NCBI GenBank assembly: GCA_015665415.1
Contig: JADFAE010000007.1
Span: 62,001 to 126,000, forward strand
Direction: 5' to 3'
From: Roseobacter sp.
GTDB taxonomy: Bacteria; Pseudomonadota; Alphaproteobacteria; Rhodobacterales; Rhodobacteraceae
Length of the DNA stretch: 64,000 bases
The position numbers and the translations under genes were made by a program. Shown here one piece after another: positions 1 through 8,331 of the stretch (positions are counted from its first letter, which is position 1; every line of letters begins with the position of its first letter). Below the pieces are notes generated by a model. The model did not search any database. It was not told where the DNA came from and saw only the letters and a program-made list of their open reading frames with translations.

Positions 1-1545
1 GTCGTTTTCATAAAGATAGAGCCCGGCCTGGGTGGAGGCCACGGCCAGATCGATGTCGCCATCGCGGTCGAAATCGCCCGAGGCCAGGCTGCGCCCTTCC
101 CAGAAGGGGGGCCACATGTCGCGCATGGAGAATTCCAGCGGCTTGTCGATGCCGATGCGGGTGGCCTCCAGGCGGGTAAACAGCGTCTCGGCAGGCGGCG
201 AGGGTGGAGCCAGGGGCTGGCTGCTGATCTGTATCTCGGCGACATCAGCGCTGAGGATCTGCGGCAGTGGCGCGGGATCTGCCTGGGCTGTGTCCAGCGT
301 CGCGGCCTGGGCAGCCCCCCAGAACAGCCCGGAAGCGGGGGGCGGGGCCGGGCGCGCCTCGCTGTGCAGCAACATCTCCAGGGCGCGTTGGCTTTGCCAG
401 TGGTGATAGCCCTGGGCCCCCAGTCCGGCCAGCACGCCCAGGGCGGCAATCGACGCCGCCATCAGGGCGGCCAGGCGCAGCCCCAGCATCTGGTGAATGA
501 TAAAGAAGGAATAGATCGAAAAGCTGCCAAGGCAGATCAGCAGCGCCATGACATAGCCCTGGGCCAGTCCACTGGCGATCAGCACCCCACAGAGCACCAC
601 GTCAAAGCCCATCGGCACCGGCAGGAACAGCCCCACCAGGGCAATCAGCACCAGCAGCCCCAGCCCAAAGGGCAGCCCGGTGATCAGATCCGGTGGCAGC
701 AGCGTCGCCACCAGGGCACCAAGAAAACCGGCCAGCAGCATCAGGGGCACTGTCAGGCGCAGGATATACCAGAGATTTCCAAGATAGGCGCGCGCCACCG
801 CCAGGGTGGCCGCGATCACCCCCTCTGGCGAGGGGCTGTCTGATGCCAACTCGGCAGCGCTCCAGGGCTGTGGCAACTGTTCGGGGGGCTGAACCTGCCG
901 CTGATCCGGGCCCAGGACACGGCAGATCAGCGGCACCAGCCCCAGGATCACCACCAGGCTGAGGAAGATCTTGGCCAGCACCATGTAAAAGGGCAGCAGG
1001 CTGAACAACATGGTCAGCACCACAAAGTTCAGACTGGGCGAGGCCACCATCGCCGCCAGCGCTGTCTCGACCCGCATCCCCGAGGCATAAAGCCCGCGGC
1101 CGATGGGAGCGGCGCAATTGGCGCAGACCCCAAGCGGCGTGCCAATGAACAGCCCCAAAAGCGCATTGGCCAGCGGGCTGGCAAAGGCGCGCTGGCGCAG
1201 TTGCGCCAGCAGGGTCATGAACCCAGCGGCAAAGAGAATGCCAAATGTCATCCCCTGTTTGTTGGTATAAAGCCAGTTCAGGGTGGAATAGATCACCCGC
1301 TCCGGGATCGACATGGTCTCGTTCAGGGCAAAGCGCGCCTCAAAGCTCAAGGGATCCTCGAGCTGGATGGCCCCGGACATCATCAGTTTTTCATTCAGCG
1401 CCGGATAGCGCGAGCCTGTCCAGAACAGGGCGCAGAGCAGCGCCAGGATCGCCAGGGAGATCCCCAGGCGCAGAGGACTGGGCAGAGGTTGGCGCAGATG
1501 GGTCTGGTCGGAGGGGGCGGGCATGCGCAAAGGGTTTGCTCTCAT
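1..1545 (-). CDS. Permease fused to FG-GAP/VCBS-like repeats (partial)
   Basis: The reading frame is open from an ATG at 1545 through the left edge, so at least 515 codons are present and the C-terminus is missing. The first ~350 residues form many hydrophobic segments and contain the stretch GTPLGVCANCAAPIGRG. This resembles the predicted permease family (DUF318/ArsP_1, PF03773), whose conserved cysteines lie in such a loop. A Pro/Ala-rich linker follows, and the last visible residues (GDFDRDGDIDLAVAS) match an FG-GAP/VCBS calcium-binding blade as in ASPIC/UnbV-type proteins. A membrane permease fused to extracytoplasmic FG-GAP blades is unusual. The substrate is unknown. A weak GAGAG lies upstream of the start. 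The permease call is moderately sure and the repeat call good. Confidence 0.7.
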   Translation of the reverse strand, partial: MRANPLRMPAPSDQTHLRQPLPSPLRLGISLAILALLCALFWTGSRYPALNEKLMMSGAIQLEDPLSFEARFALNETMSIPERVIYSTLNWLYTNKQGMTFGILFAAGFMTLLAQLRQRAFASPLANALLGLFIGTPLGVCANCAAPIGRGLYASGMRVETALAAMVASPSLNFVVLTMLFSLLPFYMVLAKIFLSLVVILGLVPLICRVLGPDQRQVQPPEQLPQPWSAAELASDSPSPEGVIAATLAVARAYLGNLWYILRLTVPLMLLAGFLGALVATLLPPDLITGLPFGLGLLVLIALVGLFLPVPMGFDVVLCGVLIASGLAQGYVMALLICLGSFSIYSFFIIHQMLGLRLAALMAASIAALGVLAGLGAQGYHHWQSQRALEMLLHSEARPAPPPASGLFWGAAQAATLDTAQADPAPLPQILSADVAEIQISSQPLAPPSPPAETLFTRLEATRIGIDKPLEFSMRDMWPPFWEGRSLASGDFDRDGDIDLAVASTQAGLYLYEND

Positions 1546-1809
1546 GGATAGGCTCTCGGGGATCTGGTGCCCAGGTCCGGCACCCGCGGTCTGATGGCGG
1601 TTTTGCCGCCAAGCTAGAACCGGCAGCGCCGCTTGCCAAGCCACAACAGGGGCTGGCGCCGCGAGCGAGGCGCTGGCCTGCAGGCCCCCAGTCAGATCAG
1701 ATCCAGACAGATCCCGTCAGATCAGACCCTGTTCAGGCCAGAAGGGGCGACAAGGCTCCGCGCCTTGCCAACCCCGCCCTTTGCGACTGTTTTTGAGTGT
1801 TGCGGCTGA

Positions 1810-3135
1810 TCACTGCGACTGCAGGCGGGTTTCCAGCTCTGAAATCCGCCGGGTCAGCTGTTCGATCTGCAAATCTGCGGCATCCCGCTCTGCCATCCGG
1901 GTATTCAGCTGTTCGATATAGATATGGGCGGTCTCCAGCTCATTGAGCATCCGCAGCAGTTTCTGCGAGACATTGACCGGAATGCCGGGGCCGGTTGGGC
2001 CAACGGCGGGCAGATGTTTGTCTTCCCACATCGCGGCGGCATGCGCTTCGATCGAGGGCACCTGATAAATTTCGGGGTCAAACACCGCGTCACAGGGATC
2101 GGCCACGGTACAGACACCGCCGCCGCCGGTGGTGATCAGATTGCCGGGGATGATCATATTGCCGTCGTCAAAGAGCTCCAGTTCAGCGTCGCCGGTGCCG
2201 GCAAAGGACAGCCGGAAGGTGCCATCTTTGAGGACCATTTTGAGATCGGGGCCGACATTGGAGGTATCCGACAGGGTGACGGTGGCCTCGCCGGCATTGG
2301 TGACCATCAGACTGCCGCCGCCTGAGGCGATGATATTGCCGCCCGTGGTTGCGCTGCCACGGCTTGCGGTAATATTGCCGCCCCCCGAGGCGGTGATATT
2401 GCCCGTGACCGGGGTCGCGGCGATGTCCGTTGCGCTCCGGGTGGCCGTGACATTGCCGTCATTGGACACTGTGATATCGCCGCGGACGTCCAATCTTGCC
2501 GTTGGGGATGGCGTGCCCAGGCCGATATTGCCGCTGGCTGCAATATAGACAGAATCGTCCGGAGCCCCGGGCTTGATCCGGAAGGGCAAGTTGCTGCTAT
2601 TGGTGACGTCACGGATAAAGAAATTGGTCTCATTGCCGGATATATCCCAGGTCTGCGGGGCAAAGCCGGAGGAGCCGTCCTGCTGCAGACGCAGGCTAGG
2701 GCTGTTGCCCTGGACCATATGCAGATCGACAACCGGGGTGCTGGTGCCAACGCCAATTCGTCCAGCGCTATCGACATAGAGCGTATGAGAGGGGGTATTC
2801 GCCTCAACGGTAAAGGGGATTTTGCCATTGGTGATGTCATCGATGGAGAATTTATTGGCACCGCCATTGCCGCTGTCATTGGCGGTCAGCTGCCAGTCAT
2901 TATTGGGGAAACTGCCGGTGCTGGAGGTGTCATCGAATTTGAGGCGCAGGTTGTTTTCCTTCAGGCGAATGGTGTCAAAGCCAAAGCTTTCGCTGCTGGC
3001 GCAGTCAATGCCGACACAGAGGCTGCCCTGTACGATCTGGTCCGTGGCAACCACATCGGCGGCCTGGGCGGCACCGGCGATCAGGCCCAAAGCACTGACA
3101 CCAGACATGAGGGAGAGATTGAAAAAATGTCGCAT
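1810..3135 (-). CDS. Secreted tail-fibre-like protein with C-terminal coiled coil (copy 1)
   Basis: A 441-residue protein with a Sec signal peptide (cleavage near AGAAQA-AD). The middle carries motifs typical of phage tail fibres and bacterial adhesins: GRIGVGTSTPVVDLHM and GNIGLGTPSPTARLDV. A Gly/Asn/Ser repeat stretch (residues ~225-275, GNITASGGG-like units) suggests a beta-helix. The C-terminus (~395-441) is a heptad coiled coil that would trimerise. It is a paralogue of the protein at 3552-4670, nearly identical in the last ~150 residues, but the Gly-rich insertion is found only here. It resembles proteins that end in S74-type chaperone domains, but I see no complete S74 catalytic region. 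It probably acts as a secreted or surface fibre; the exact role is unknown. Start chosen at the ATG after AGGAA. Confidence 0.75.
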   Translation of the reverse strand: MRHFFNLSLMSGVSALGLIAGAAQAADVVATDQIVQGSLCVGIDCASSESFGFDTIRLKENNLRLKFDDTSSTGSFPNNDWQLTANDSGNGGANKFSIDDITNGKIPFTVEANTPSHTLYVDSAGRIGVGTSTPVVDLHMVQGNSPSLRLQQDGSSGFAPQTWDISGNETNFFIRDVTNSSNLPFRIKPGAPDDSVYIAASGNIGLGTPSPTARLDVRGDITVSNDGNVTATRSATDIAATPVTGNITASGGGNITASRGSATTGGNIIASGGGSLMVTNAGEATVTLSDTSNVGPDLKMVLKDGTFRLSFAGTGDAELELFDDGNMIIPGNLITTGGGGVCTVADPCDAVFDPEIYQVPSIEAHAAAMWEDKHLPAVGPTGPGIPVNVSQKLLRMLNELETAHIYIEQLNTRMAERDAADLQIEQLTRRISELETRLQSQ

Positions 3136-3212
3136 GAAATTCCTGTTCCGTAATGCGGCGCAGCCTTGATCTGGGCGCAGTTTTCTGAATCGCCTGGGGA
3201 CATCAATTTATT

Positions 3213-3250
3213 GGCCCGTACAGATGGCCTGTACAAAAACGGCCTGTACA
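3213..3250. repeat. Three GGCC(C/T)GTACA direct repeats
   Basis: GGCCCGTACA at 3213-3222 and GGCCTGTACA at 3226-3235 and 3241-3250 are spaced 13 and 15 bases apart. They lie 78-115 bases upstream of the start codon of the 1810-3135 gene. Each copy includes a GTAC palindrome core. The spacing and position fit binding sites of a regulator, but no match to a known operator is claimed. Confidence 0.45.
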
Positions 3251-3443
3251 AATCGATTGAGCGGCTCCCCCGGCTTTGCCCGGCAGGCTACGGGGAAAAG
3301 ACAAAAAATCTAAGCGGTTTTTCCACCTTGGAGTGGTTTTTTTCTCACGTTTCATCCCTAGGGAGATCCTGGCCCGGGGTCAAATTGCAGCAGAGGCGCT
3401 GACAGAGCCGCCAGAACAGGCGGGACCAAAGGAGGATCTGATG

Positions 3444-3476
3444 ACAAAAAAGCGCGCACCCCGGGGCACGCGCTTT
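3444..3476 (-). terminator. Rho-independent terminator after the 3552-4670 gene
   Basis: Read on the minus strand, AAAGCGCG and CGCGCTTT flank a CCCCGGGG core, giving a ~14-bp near-perfect hairpin with two G-T wobbles, followed by a T run. It begins about 75 bases after the stop codon at 3552. Confidence 0.85.
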
Positions 3477-3551
3477 CTCTTTGTTGGGATCAGGACTTTG
3501 GCAGGATCGATTGCTGCGCCTGGGTCAAAAGCCCGCGCAGCCGCCGCGCTG

Positions 3552-4670
3552 TCAGCCCTCTTGCAGCTGTACCTCCAGCTCGGAAATCCGGCTGTTCAGC
3601 TGTTCGATGTAGATATGTGCGGTCTCCAGCTCATTGAGCATCCGCAGCAGTTTTTCGGAGACATTGACTGGAATGCCAGGGCCGGTTGGGCCAACGGCGG
3701 GCAGATGTTTGTCTTCCCACATCGCGGCGGCATGCTCTTCGATCGAGGGCACCTGGTAGACTTCGGGGTCAAACACCGCATCACAGGGATCGGCCACGGT
3801 GCAGGCACCGCCGCCGCCGGTGGTGATCAGATTGCCGGGGATGATCATATTGCCGTCGTCAAAGAGCTCCAGTTCAGCGTCGCCGGTGCCGGCAAAGGAG
3901 ATCCGGAAGGTGCCATCTTTGAGGAGCATTTTGAGATCGGGACCGGCATCGGAGGCATCCGCCAGGGTGATGGTGGTATCCCCGCTATCCACACCCGCGA
4001 TCAGCATGCCGTTGCCAACGAGATGCAGGCCCGCAGTGGGGCTGGCGGTGCCCAGGCCGATATCCCCATCGGTATCGACATAGATCGCGTTGCTGGGCGC
4101 GCTGGGGCGGATCCGGAACGGCAAGGTAGAGCCATTGGTGGCGTCACGCACAAAGAAATTGGTCTCATTGGCGGCCACATCCCAGGTCTGCGGGGTAAAG
4201 CCGGAGGTGCCATCCTGCTCCAGGCGCAGGGTCGGGGTGTCGCCATCGGGCACATGGATTTCAACCACCGGGGTGTTGGTGCCAATCCCGATCCGGCCCG
4301 CATCATCGACATAGAGGCTATGCGAGGGGGCTGAGGCCTCGATGGTAAAGGGGGTGCGCCCGCCATCAATATCATCAATGGAGAATTTATTGGCGCCACC
4401 ATTGCTGCTGTCATTGGCGGTAAGCTGCCAGTCATTGGTCGGGAAACTGGCCGAGTTCGATGTATCCTGGAATTTGATCCGCAGATTGTTTTCCTTCAGG
4501 CGGATGGTGTCAAAGCCAAAGCTCTCGCCATTGACGCAGTCCTGCCCCGCACAGATGCTGCCCTGTACGATCAGATCGTCGATAATCTGCTGATCCGCCT
4601 GCGCGGCCCCGGCCACCAGGCCCAGCGTGCTGACTGTGGCGATGAGATTGAGTTGGAACAAATTTCTCAT
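3552..4670 (-). CDS. Secreted tail-fibre-like protein with C-terminal coiled coil (copy 2)
   Basis: A 372-residue paralogue of the 1810-3135 product with a signal peptide (AGAAQA). It has the same order of segments: an N-terminal beta-rich domain containing SFGFDTIRLKENNLR, two G(I/L)GT-x-(T/S)P units (GRIGIGTNTPVVEIHV, GDIGLGTASPTAGLHL), a conserved ELELFDDGNMIIPGNL segment, a Cys pair (ACTVADPC), and a coiled coil (NELETAHIYIEQL). It lacks the ~50-residue Gly-rich insertion of the other copy. A strong terminator separates the two genes, so each has its own transcript end. Likely an extracellular trimeric fibre or matrix protein; function inferred only from fold-like motifs. Confidence 0.75.
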   Translation of the reverse strand: MRNLFQLNLIATVSTLGLVAGAAQADQQIIDDLIVQGSICAGQDCVNGESFGFDTIRLKENNLRIKFQDTSNSASFPTNDWQLTANDSSNGGANKFSIDDIDGGRTPFTIEASAPSHSLYVDDAGRIGIGTNTPVVEIHVPDGDTPTLRLEQDGTSGFTPQTWDVAANETNFFVRDATNGSTLPFRIRPSAPSNAIYVDTDGDIGLGTASPTAGLHLVGNGMLIAGVDSGDTTITLADASDAGPDLKMLLKDGTFRISFAGTGDAELELFDDGNMIIPGNLITTGGGGACTVADPCDAVFDPEVYQVPSIEEHAAAMWEDKHLPAVGPTGPGIPVNVSEKLLRMLNELETAHIYIEQLNSRISELEVQLQEG

Positions 4671-4757
4671 GAAATTCCCTTTTCTTCGGTGCTGCGCAGT
4701 TCTGCTCTCTGCGTGGCGGTGTCTTGATGTGGTATTATGTGGCGGTTGCGGCGCAGA

Positions 4758-5174
4758 TCAGTCTTCGCGGATTTCTTCGGGGGTGATGATCACCCCGCGC
4801 GAGACCATGAACGAGCCATTCAGATAAAAGCCCTTGGATCTTGAGCTGGCGACCTCGCCGCGGCCATTGTCGATTGGGTTGACGATCTCGACCTGCTCCT
4901 CGGTCGCGGCCTTCAGCTCGTAGCGGTAGATGCCGTCCTGCACCTCGGCGCGGTCCAGCTCATAGACCGGGGTGCCGGAGGCGGCAAAGATCTGGGTGAT
5001 CTTGCCGTTGGGGGCAGAGACCACCAGCTGGGCATTGCTGAGACCGGTCCAGTTTTCGAACCAGACCGCATTGGAATTATGCTGCTGCACCGGATCGACG
5101 CTCAGCGCGCTTGCGGCACTGGCAAGGCCCAGTCCTAGCCCGAAGATCAGAGATCGAAGTGAGTTTTGCATCAT
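4758..5174 (-). CDS. Small secreted protein of unknown function
   Basis: 138 residues from an ATG at 5174 preceded by GAGG. An in-frame start further up at 5258 would add a non-signal-like stretch and is not preferred. A clear signal peptide (SLIFGLGLGLASAASA) is followed by a soluble ~115-residue domain with no cysteines, containing AVWFENWTGLSNAQLVVSAPNGKITQIF. It lies 87 bases upstream of the tail-fibre-like gene ending at 3552, on the same strand, and may be co-transcribed with it, suggesting a chaperone or matrix partner. I do not recognise the family. Confidence 0.65.
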   Translation of the reverse strand: MMQNSLRSLIFGLGLGLASAASALSVDPVQQHNSNAVWFENWTGLSNAQLVVSAPNGKITQIFAASGTPVYELDRAEVQDGIYRYELKAATEEQVEIVNPIDNGRGEVASSRSKGFYLNGSFMVSRGVIITPEEIRED

Positions 5175-5344
5175 CAGGTACACCTCTGCGAATTTACACG
5201 TCATCGAAAAGCGCCACGGCCAGACCTCTAGCCAAGAGCAGGGGCAGTTTTCCACCAAATTTCTGCGAGATTACGGGGAAAACCTGCGAACTTTAAGCAA
5301 TTTTTAATCTTAACGTTAATTTCGCTTTTGAAACGCGCTCTTTA

Positions 5345-5361
5345 GGTGACGCAGGGTCACC
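5345..5361. other. Inverted repeat downstream of the OPX gene
   Basis: GGTGAC-GCAGG-GTCACC forms a perfect short hairpin 46-62 bases after the stop codon of the polysaccharide export gene. There is no following T run, so it is either a weak terminator or a protein site. Confidence 0.3.
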
Positions 5362-5406
5362 TCAGTCTGGCGCGGCCGCCTCAGGCCGCCGGAGCTGCGC
5401 TGCGCC

Positions 5407-6522
5407 CTACAGCACGCCCGCGCGGCTGAAGACGCCAAAGAAATTGCCGATGATATTGGAGATGGTGAGCGCGTCATTGATCGGAGATTCGGTGGCCATG
5501 ACCAGGTCTCCGGGGTTGATCTGAAACTGGCGGGCCGAGAACAGCCCATCCGCCGAGGTCAGATCCAGACTGAAGACCACCCGGGTCTGGCGCGGCCCCC
5601 GCAGCCCCGGGGCCACCGCCGCCGCCTCATATTCGCGCAGCACCAGCAATCCCTGCGGATCGGCCTTGCCGTCCTGAAAGCCCCCCGAAATCGACATTGC
5701 ATCCATCGCCGACAGCGCATCCTTGCTGAAGATATGCAGATCTTCCCGGCCGGTGGCCCCAAAGGAGAGAAAATAGCGCTCATCTTCTTCGACAAAGACC
5801 CGGTCACCGCCGCGCAGCAAAGTGTCCAGCCGCGGATCATTCAGCAGCGCATCCACCGAGGTGCCATAGATATGGTGGCCGCGCACCAGGCGGATCTGCG
5901 GATTGTTGAGCCCCGAAGAGATGCCGCCCCCCGCCGAAATCAGCCCCATCACCGAGAAGTTGCGGTTGGGCATCGGATAGGTGCCGGGCTGGGCGACGCC
6001 AGAGACCAGATCCACCGAGTTGTTGCGCCCCTCGGCCATGTCCAGCTGCAGCTGCGCCGAAGGCACGATTGCTTCCAATGCGTCCTGCAATTTCTCCCGG
6101 GCCAGATCCGGGGTCAGCCCCAAGACATTCACATTGCCCACATAGGGCATGAAGATACTGCCATTGGCCGCCACCCGCACATCCTGCAGCTGCACCATCT
6201 TCTGCTCCTGCGAGGTGAGCAGGGAATTGTCGCTGCTGTCCCAGATCCGCAGTGTCAGCTGGTCGCCGGACTGGATGATCTGGGTCTTGGCCCCCGTGCT
6301 GGCCGGGATCCAGCTCAGCCGTTCCTGCGTGCCGGTGGTGGGCCATTGCGCCACGCTGGGCAGAAAGGCCCGGGTCACCGAATAAAGCGCAAAATCGGCA
6401 TCGGCGGCGCTGGCGCCCCGGACGATCTCTTCGCTGGCGGGGGCACCACCGGGCAACCGCCCGCAAGCCGCCGGCAACAGAATCAGGCTGACGGCGGCAA
6501 CAAGGGAAAGCAGAAGGCGCAT
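5407..6522 (-). CDS. Outer-membrane polysaccharide export lipoprotein (OPX, Wza/KpsD type)
   Basis: 371 residues from an ATG at 6522. The N-terminus is a lipoprotein signal with a lipobox ending LPAAC, so the mature protein would be anchored in the outer membrane. Residues ~80-175 (QSGDQLTLRIWD through LAREKLQDALEAI) match the polysaccharide export domain PF02563. VDLVSGVAQPGTYPMPNRNFSVMGLISAGGGI is the first SLBB domain. Proteins of this class form the outer-membrane channel for exopolysaccharide or capsule. It is divergent from the epimerase/sugar-transferase pair that starts at 6627, with only ~105 bases between. It could serve the YjbEFH-type system nearby or the KpsEMT exporter at 57-60 kb, which lacks its own OPX gene here. 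Confidence 0.9.
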   Translation of the reverse strand: MRLLLSLVAAVSLILLPAACGRLPGGAPASEEIVRGASAADADFALYSVTRAFLPSVAQWPTTGTQERLSWIPASTGAKTQIIQSGDQLTLRIWDSSDNSLLTSQEQKMVQLQDVRVAANGSIFMPYVGNVNVLGLTPDLAREKLQDALEAIVPSAQLQLDMAEGRNNSVDLVSGVAQPGTYPMPNRNFSVMGLISAGGGISSGLNNPQIRLVRGHHIYGTSVDALLNDPRLDTLLRGGDRVFVEEDERYFLSFGATGREDLHIFSKDALSAMDAMSISGGFQDGKADPQGLLVLREYEAAAVAPGLRGPRQTRVVFSLDLTSADGLFSARQFQINPGDLVMATESPINDALTISNIIGNFFGVFSRAGVL

Positions 6523-6626
6523 GGAGGCTCTTTTCAGGAACGGTCTTGATTTTTGCTGCCCGCAAGATACTGGGCTTGGACGGAGCGTCAACAGGGCAGC
6601 GACCCGCAAGCAATGAGAGGCGACAA

Positions 6627-7622
6627 ATGGGTTTTCCGGTCACAGTTGTTCTGGGGGCCTCGGGGCGGATCGGGTCGGTGCTGCGTCAAGAGTGGCAGCC
6701 CTATCATGACATGATCCGCTGGCAGGCGCGCCGAGCCGCGCCGCGCCCGCGCGCCGATGAAGACTGGCATCTGGATGAAGACTGGCACCTGCTGGATCCC
6801 CTGGCGCGCGCGCCCAAAGGCCTGGCCGCCCGTGATGATCTGGCGCAGCTGATGACAGGGGCCGAGGTGCTGCTGTGCCTTGCCGGCAGTATTCCGGGGC
6901 GCGGCAAACCCGGTCAGGATGTGGATCTGGCGGACAACAGCCGCCTGGCCCTGGCCGCGGTTGAGGCCGCAGCCGAGGCCACAGGTGCCGCCGCAGGGAC
7001 AACAGCCCCGGCGCGGGTGTTTCTCTGCTCTTCGGCGGCGGTCTATGGCAATCAATCCGGACTGCTGCAGGAAAGCGCCGCGCTGCGGCCCGCCAATGCC
7101 TATGGCGAGGCCAAGGCCGAGATGGAACAGCGCGCCGCGCGCCGCGCCCAGGAACTGGGGGTGCAGCTCTGTGCGCTCAGGATTGGCAATATCGCCGGGC
7201 TGGACGCGGTGCTGGGCGGCTGGCGACCGGGATTTCGCCTGGATCACTTCGCCGATGGCCAGAGCCCCGGGCACAGTCCGCGGCGCAGCTATGTCGGGGT
7301 GCAGGCGCTGGCGCGAATTCTCGCCGCTTTGGTGGCGGTGCCAAACCTGCCCCGCATCCTCAACCTGGCGCAGCCGGGGGGGGTTGAGATGGCCGCCCTG
7401 CTGCGCGCCGCCGGGCGGGACTATGAGCCGGTGCCAGCCCCCGATCACGCCATTGCCGAGGTCCAGCTGGACCTGGAGCTGCTGCAACAGATCCTGCCGG
7501 GCCATCCCGATCTCATGACCGCAGCAGATCCCATCCGCCTGGTGGCCGAATGGATTGCATTGAACCCGGCCTCTGGCCCCCTTCAAACCGCCGCCGCAAA
7601 CCGCAAGGAGCCCCAGCGCTGA
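6627..7622 (+). CDS. NAD-dependent epimerase/dehydratase family protein
   Basis: 331 residues from the ATG at 6627, chosen because GAGAGG lies six bases upstream. An extended SDR fold is shown by the N-terminal nucleotide-binding motif GASGRIG, an SSAAVYG strand, and the catalytic YxxxK (YGEAKAEMEQ). It probably acts on a nucleotide sugar, but the sugar cannot be read from the sequence. A perfect 18-bp tandem duplication at 6756-6791 gives the peptide repeat DEDWHL-DEDWHL. The stop codon overlaps the start of the sugar transferase by one base (TGATG), so the two are translationally coupled. Confidence 0.85.
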   Translation: MGFPVTVVLGASGRIGSVLRQEWQPYHDMIRWQARRAAPRPRADEDWHLDEDWHLLDPLARAPKGLAARDDLAQLMTGAEVLLCLAGSIPGRGKPGQDVDLADNSRLALAAVEAAAEATGAAAGTTAPARVFLCSSAAVYGNQSGLLQESAALRPANAYGEAKAEMEQRAARRAQELGVQLCALRIGNIAGLDAVLGGWRPGFRLDHFADGQSPGHSPRRSYVGVQALARILAALVAVPNLPRILNLAQPGGVEMAALLRAAGRDYEPVPAPDHAIAEVQLDLELLQQILPGHPDLMTAADPIRLVAEWIALNPASGPLQTAAANRKEPQR

Positions 7623-8233
7623 TGACCTGGCACAAACGTCTGTTCGACCTTTTCTTTGTCACCCTGCTGATCGTGATCCTGGGGCCGATCCTGCTGGCGC
7701 TGCTGCTCTGGCTGTTGCTGAAAGAGGGGCGGCCGCTGTTTTATGTCGCCGAGCGCATGAGCACCCCAACGCGCGGCTTTGGCCTGTGGAAACTGCGCAC
7801 CATGACCGTGGTTGCAGAGGATGCCGGCGTCTCGGGGGGCGACAAGAGCGCTCGGATCACCGCAACCGGTGCCTGGCTGCGCGCCAAACGGCTGGATGAG
7901 TTTCCGCAGCTGTGGAATATCCTGCGGGGGGATCTGTCCTTTGTCGGCCCGCGCCCGCCGCTGCGCCAATATGTCGAGGCCCACCCAGAGATCTACGCCG
8001 AAGTGCTGAAATCGCGCCCCGGCGTCACCGGCCTGGCTTCGATCATCTACCACAAACACGAGGCGGCCCTGCTGGCGCGCTGCGCCACGCCACAGGAAAC
8101 CGATGCAACCTATTCGCGCATCTGCGTGCCCGCCAAGGCGCGGCTGGACCTGATCTATCAGCGCCACCAAAACATGTGCTTTGACTTTGACCTGGTGTTC
8201 CAGACCATCGGCAATATCTTCCGGCGCCGTTAG
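7622..8233 (+). CDS. Initiating sugar transferase (undecaprenyl-phosphate type)
   Basis: 203 residues, the usual length of the catalytic part of bacterial sugar transferases (PF02397; ExoY, WcaJ and WbaP C-termini). One N-terminal membrane helix (FFVTLLIVILGPILLALLLWLLL) is followed by the family signature LWKLRTM, the KRLDEFPQLWNILRGDLSFVGPRP block and KSRPGVTGLAS. These enzymes attach the first sugar phosphate to undecaprenyl phosphate on the inner membrane and so start repeat-unit synthesis. The gene is coupled to the epimerase upstream. The transferred sugar is not determinable here. Confidence 0.93.
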   Translation: MTWHKRLFDLFFVTLLIVILGPILLALLLWLLLKEGRPLFYVAERMSTPTRGFGLWKLRTMTVVAEDAGVSGGDKSARITATGAWLRAKRLDEFPQLWNILRGDLSFVGPRPPLRQYVEAHPEIYAEVLKSRPGVTGLASIIYHKHEAALLARCATPQETDATYSRICVPAKARLDLIYQRHQNMCFDFDLVFQTIGNIFRRR

Positions 8234-8331
8234 GGCTCCTGCAGGTTCTGGCCCTGAAATTCCCCTTGAACCAGCCAGACCCCTGCGCAAAGAGGGGGCT
8301 GTTCATTTGATTTTTTCCAAAGGTTTTTCAT

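Larger units (their letters stand above)
3136..3551. other. Intergenic region between the two paralogues
   Basis: This 416-base stretch holds the presumed promoter of the 1810-3135 gene with the GTACA repeats, and the terminator of the upstream paralogue. Short open frames here have no recognisable coding features. Confidence 0.6.

Noticed and set aside
3213-3250. CRISPR-like array
   Set aside because: Only three 10-base repeats with 3-5 base spacers and no cas genes.
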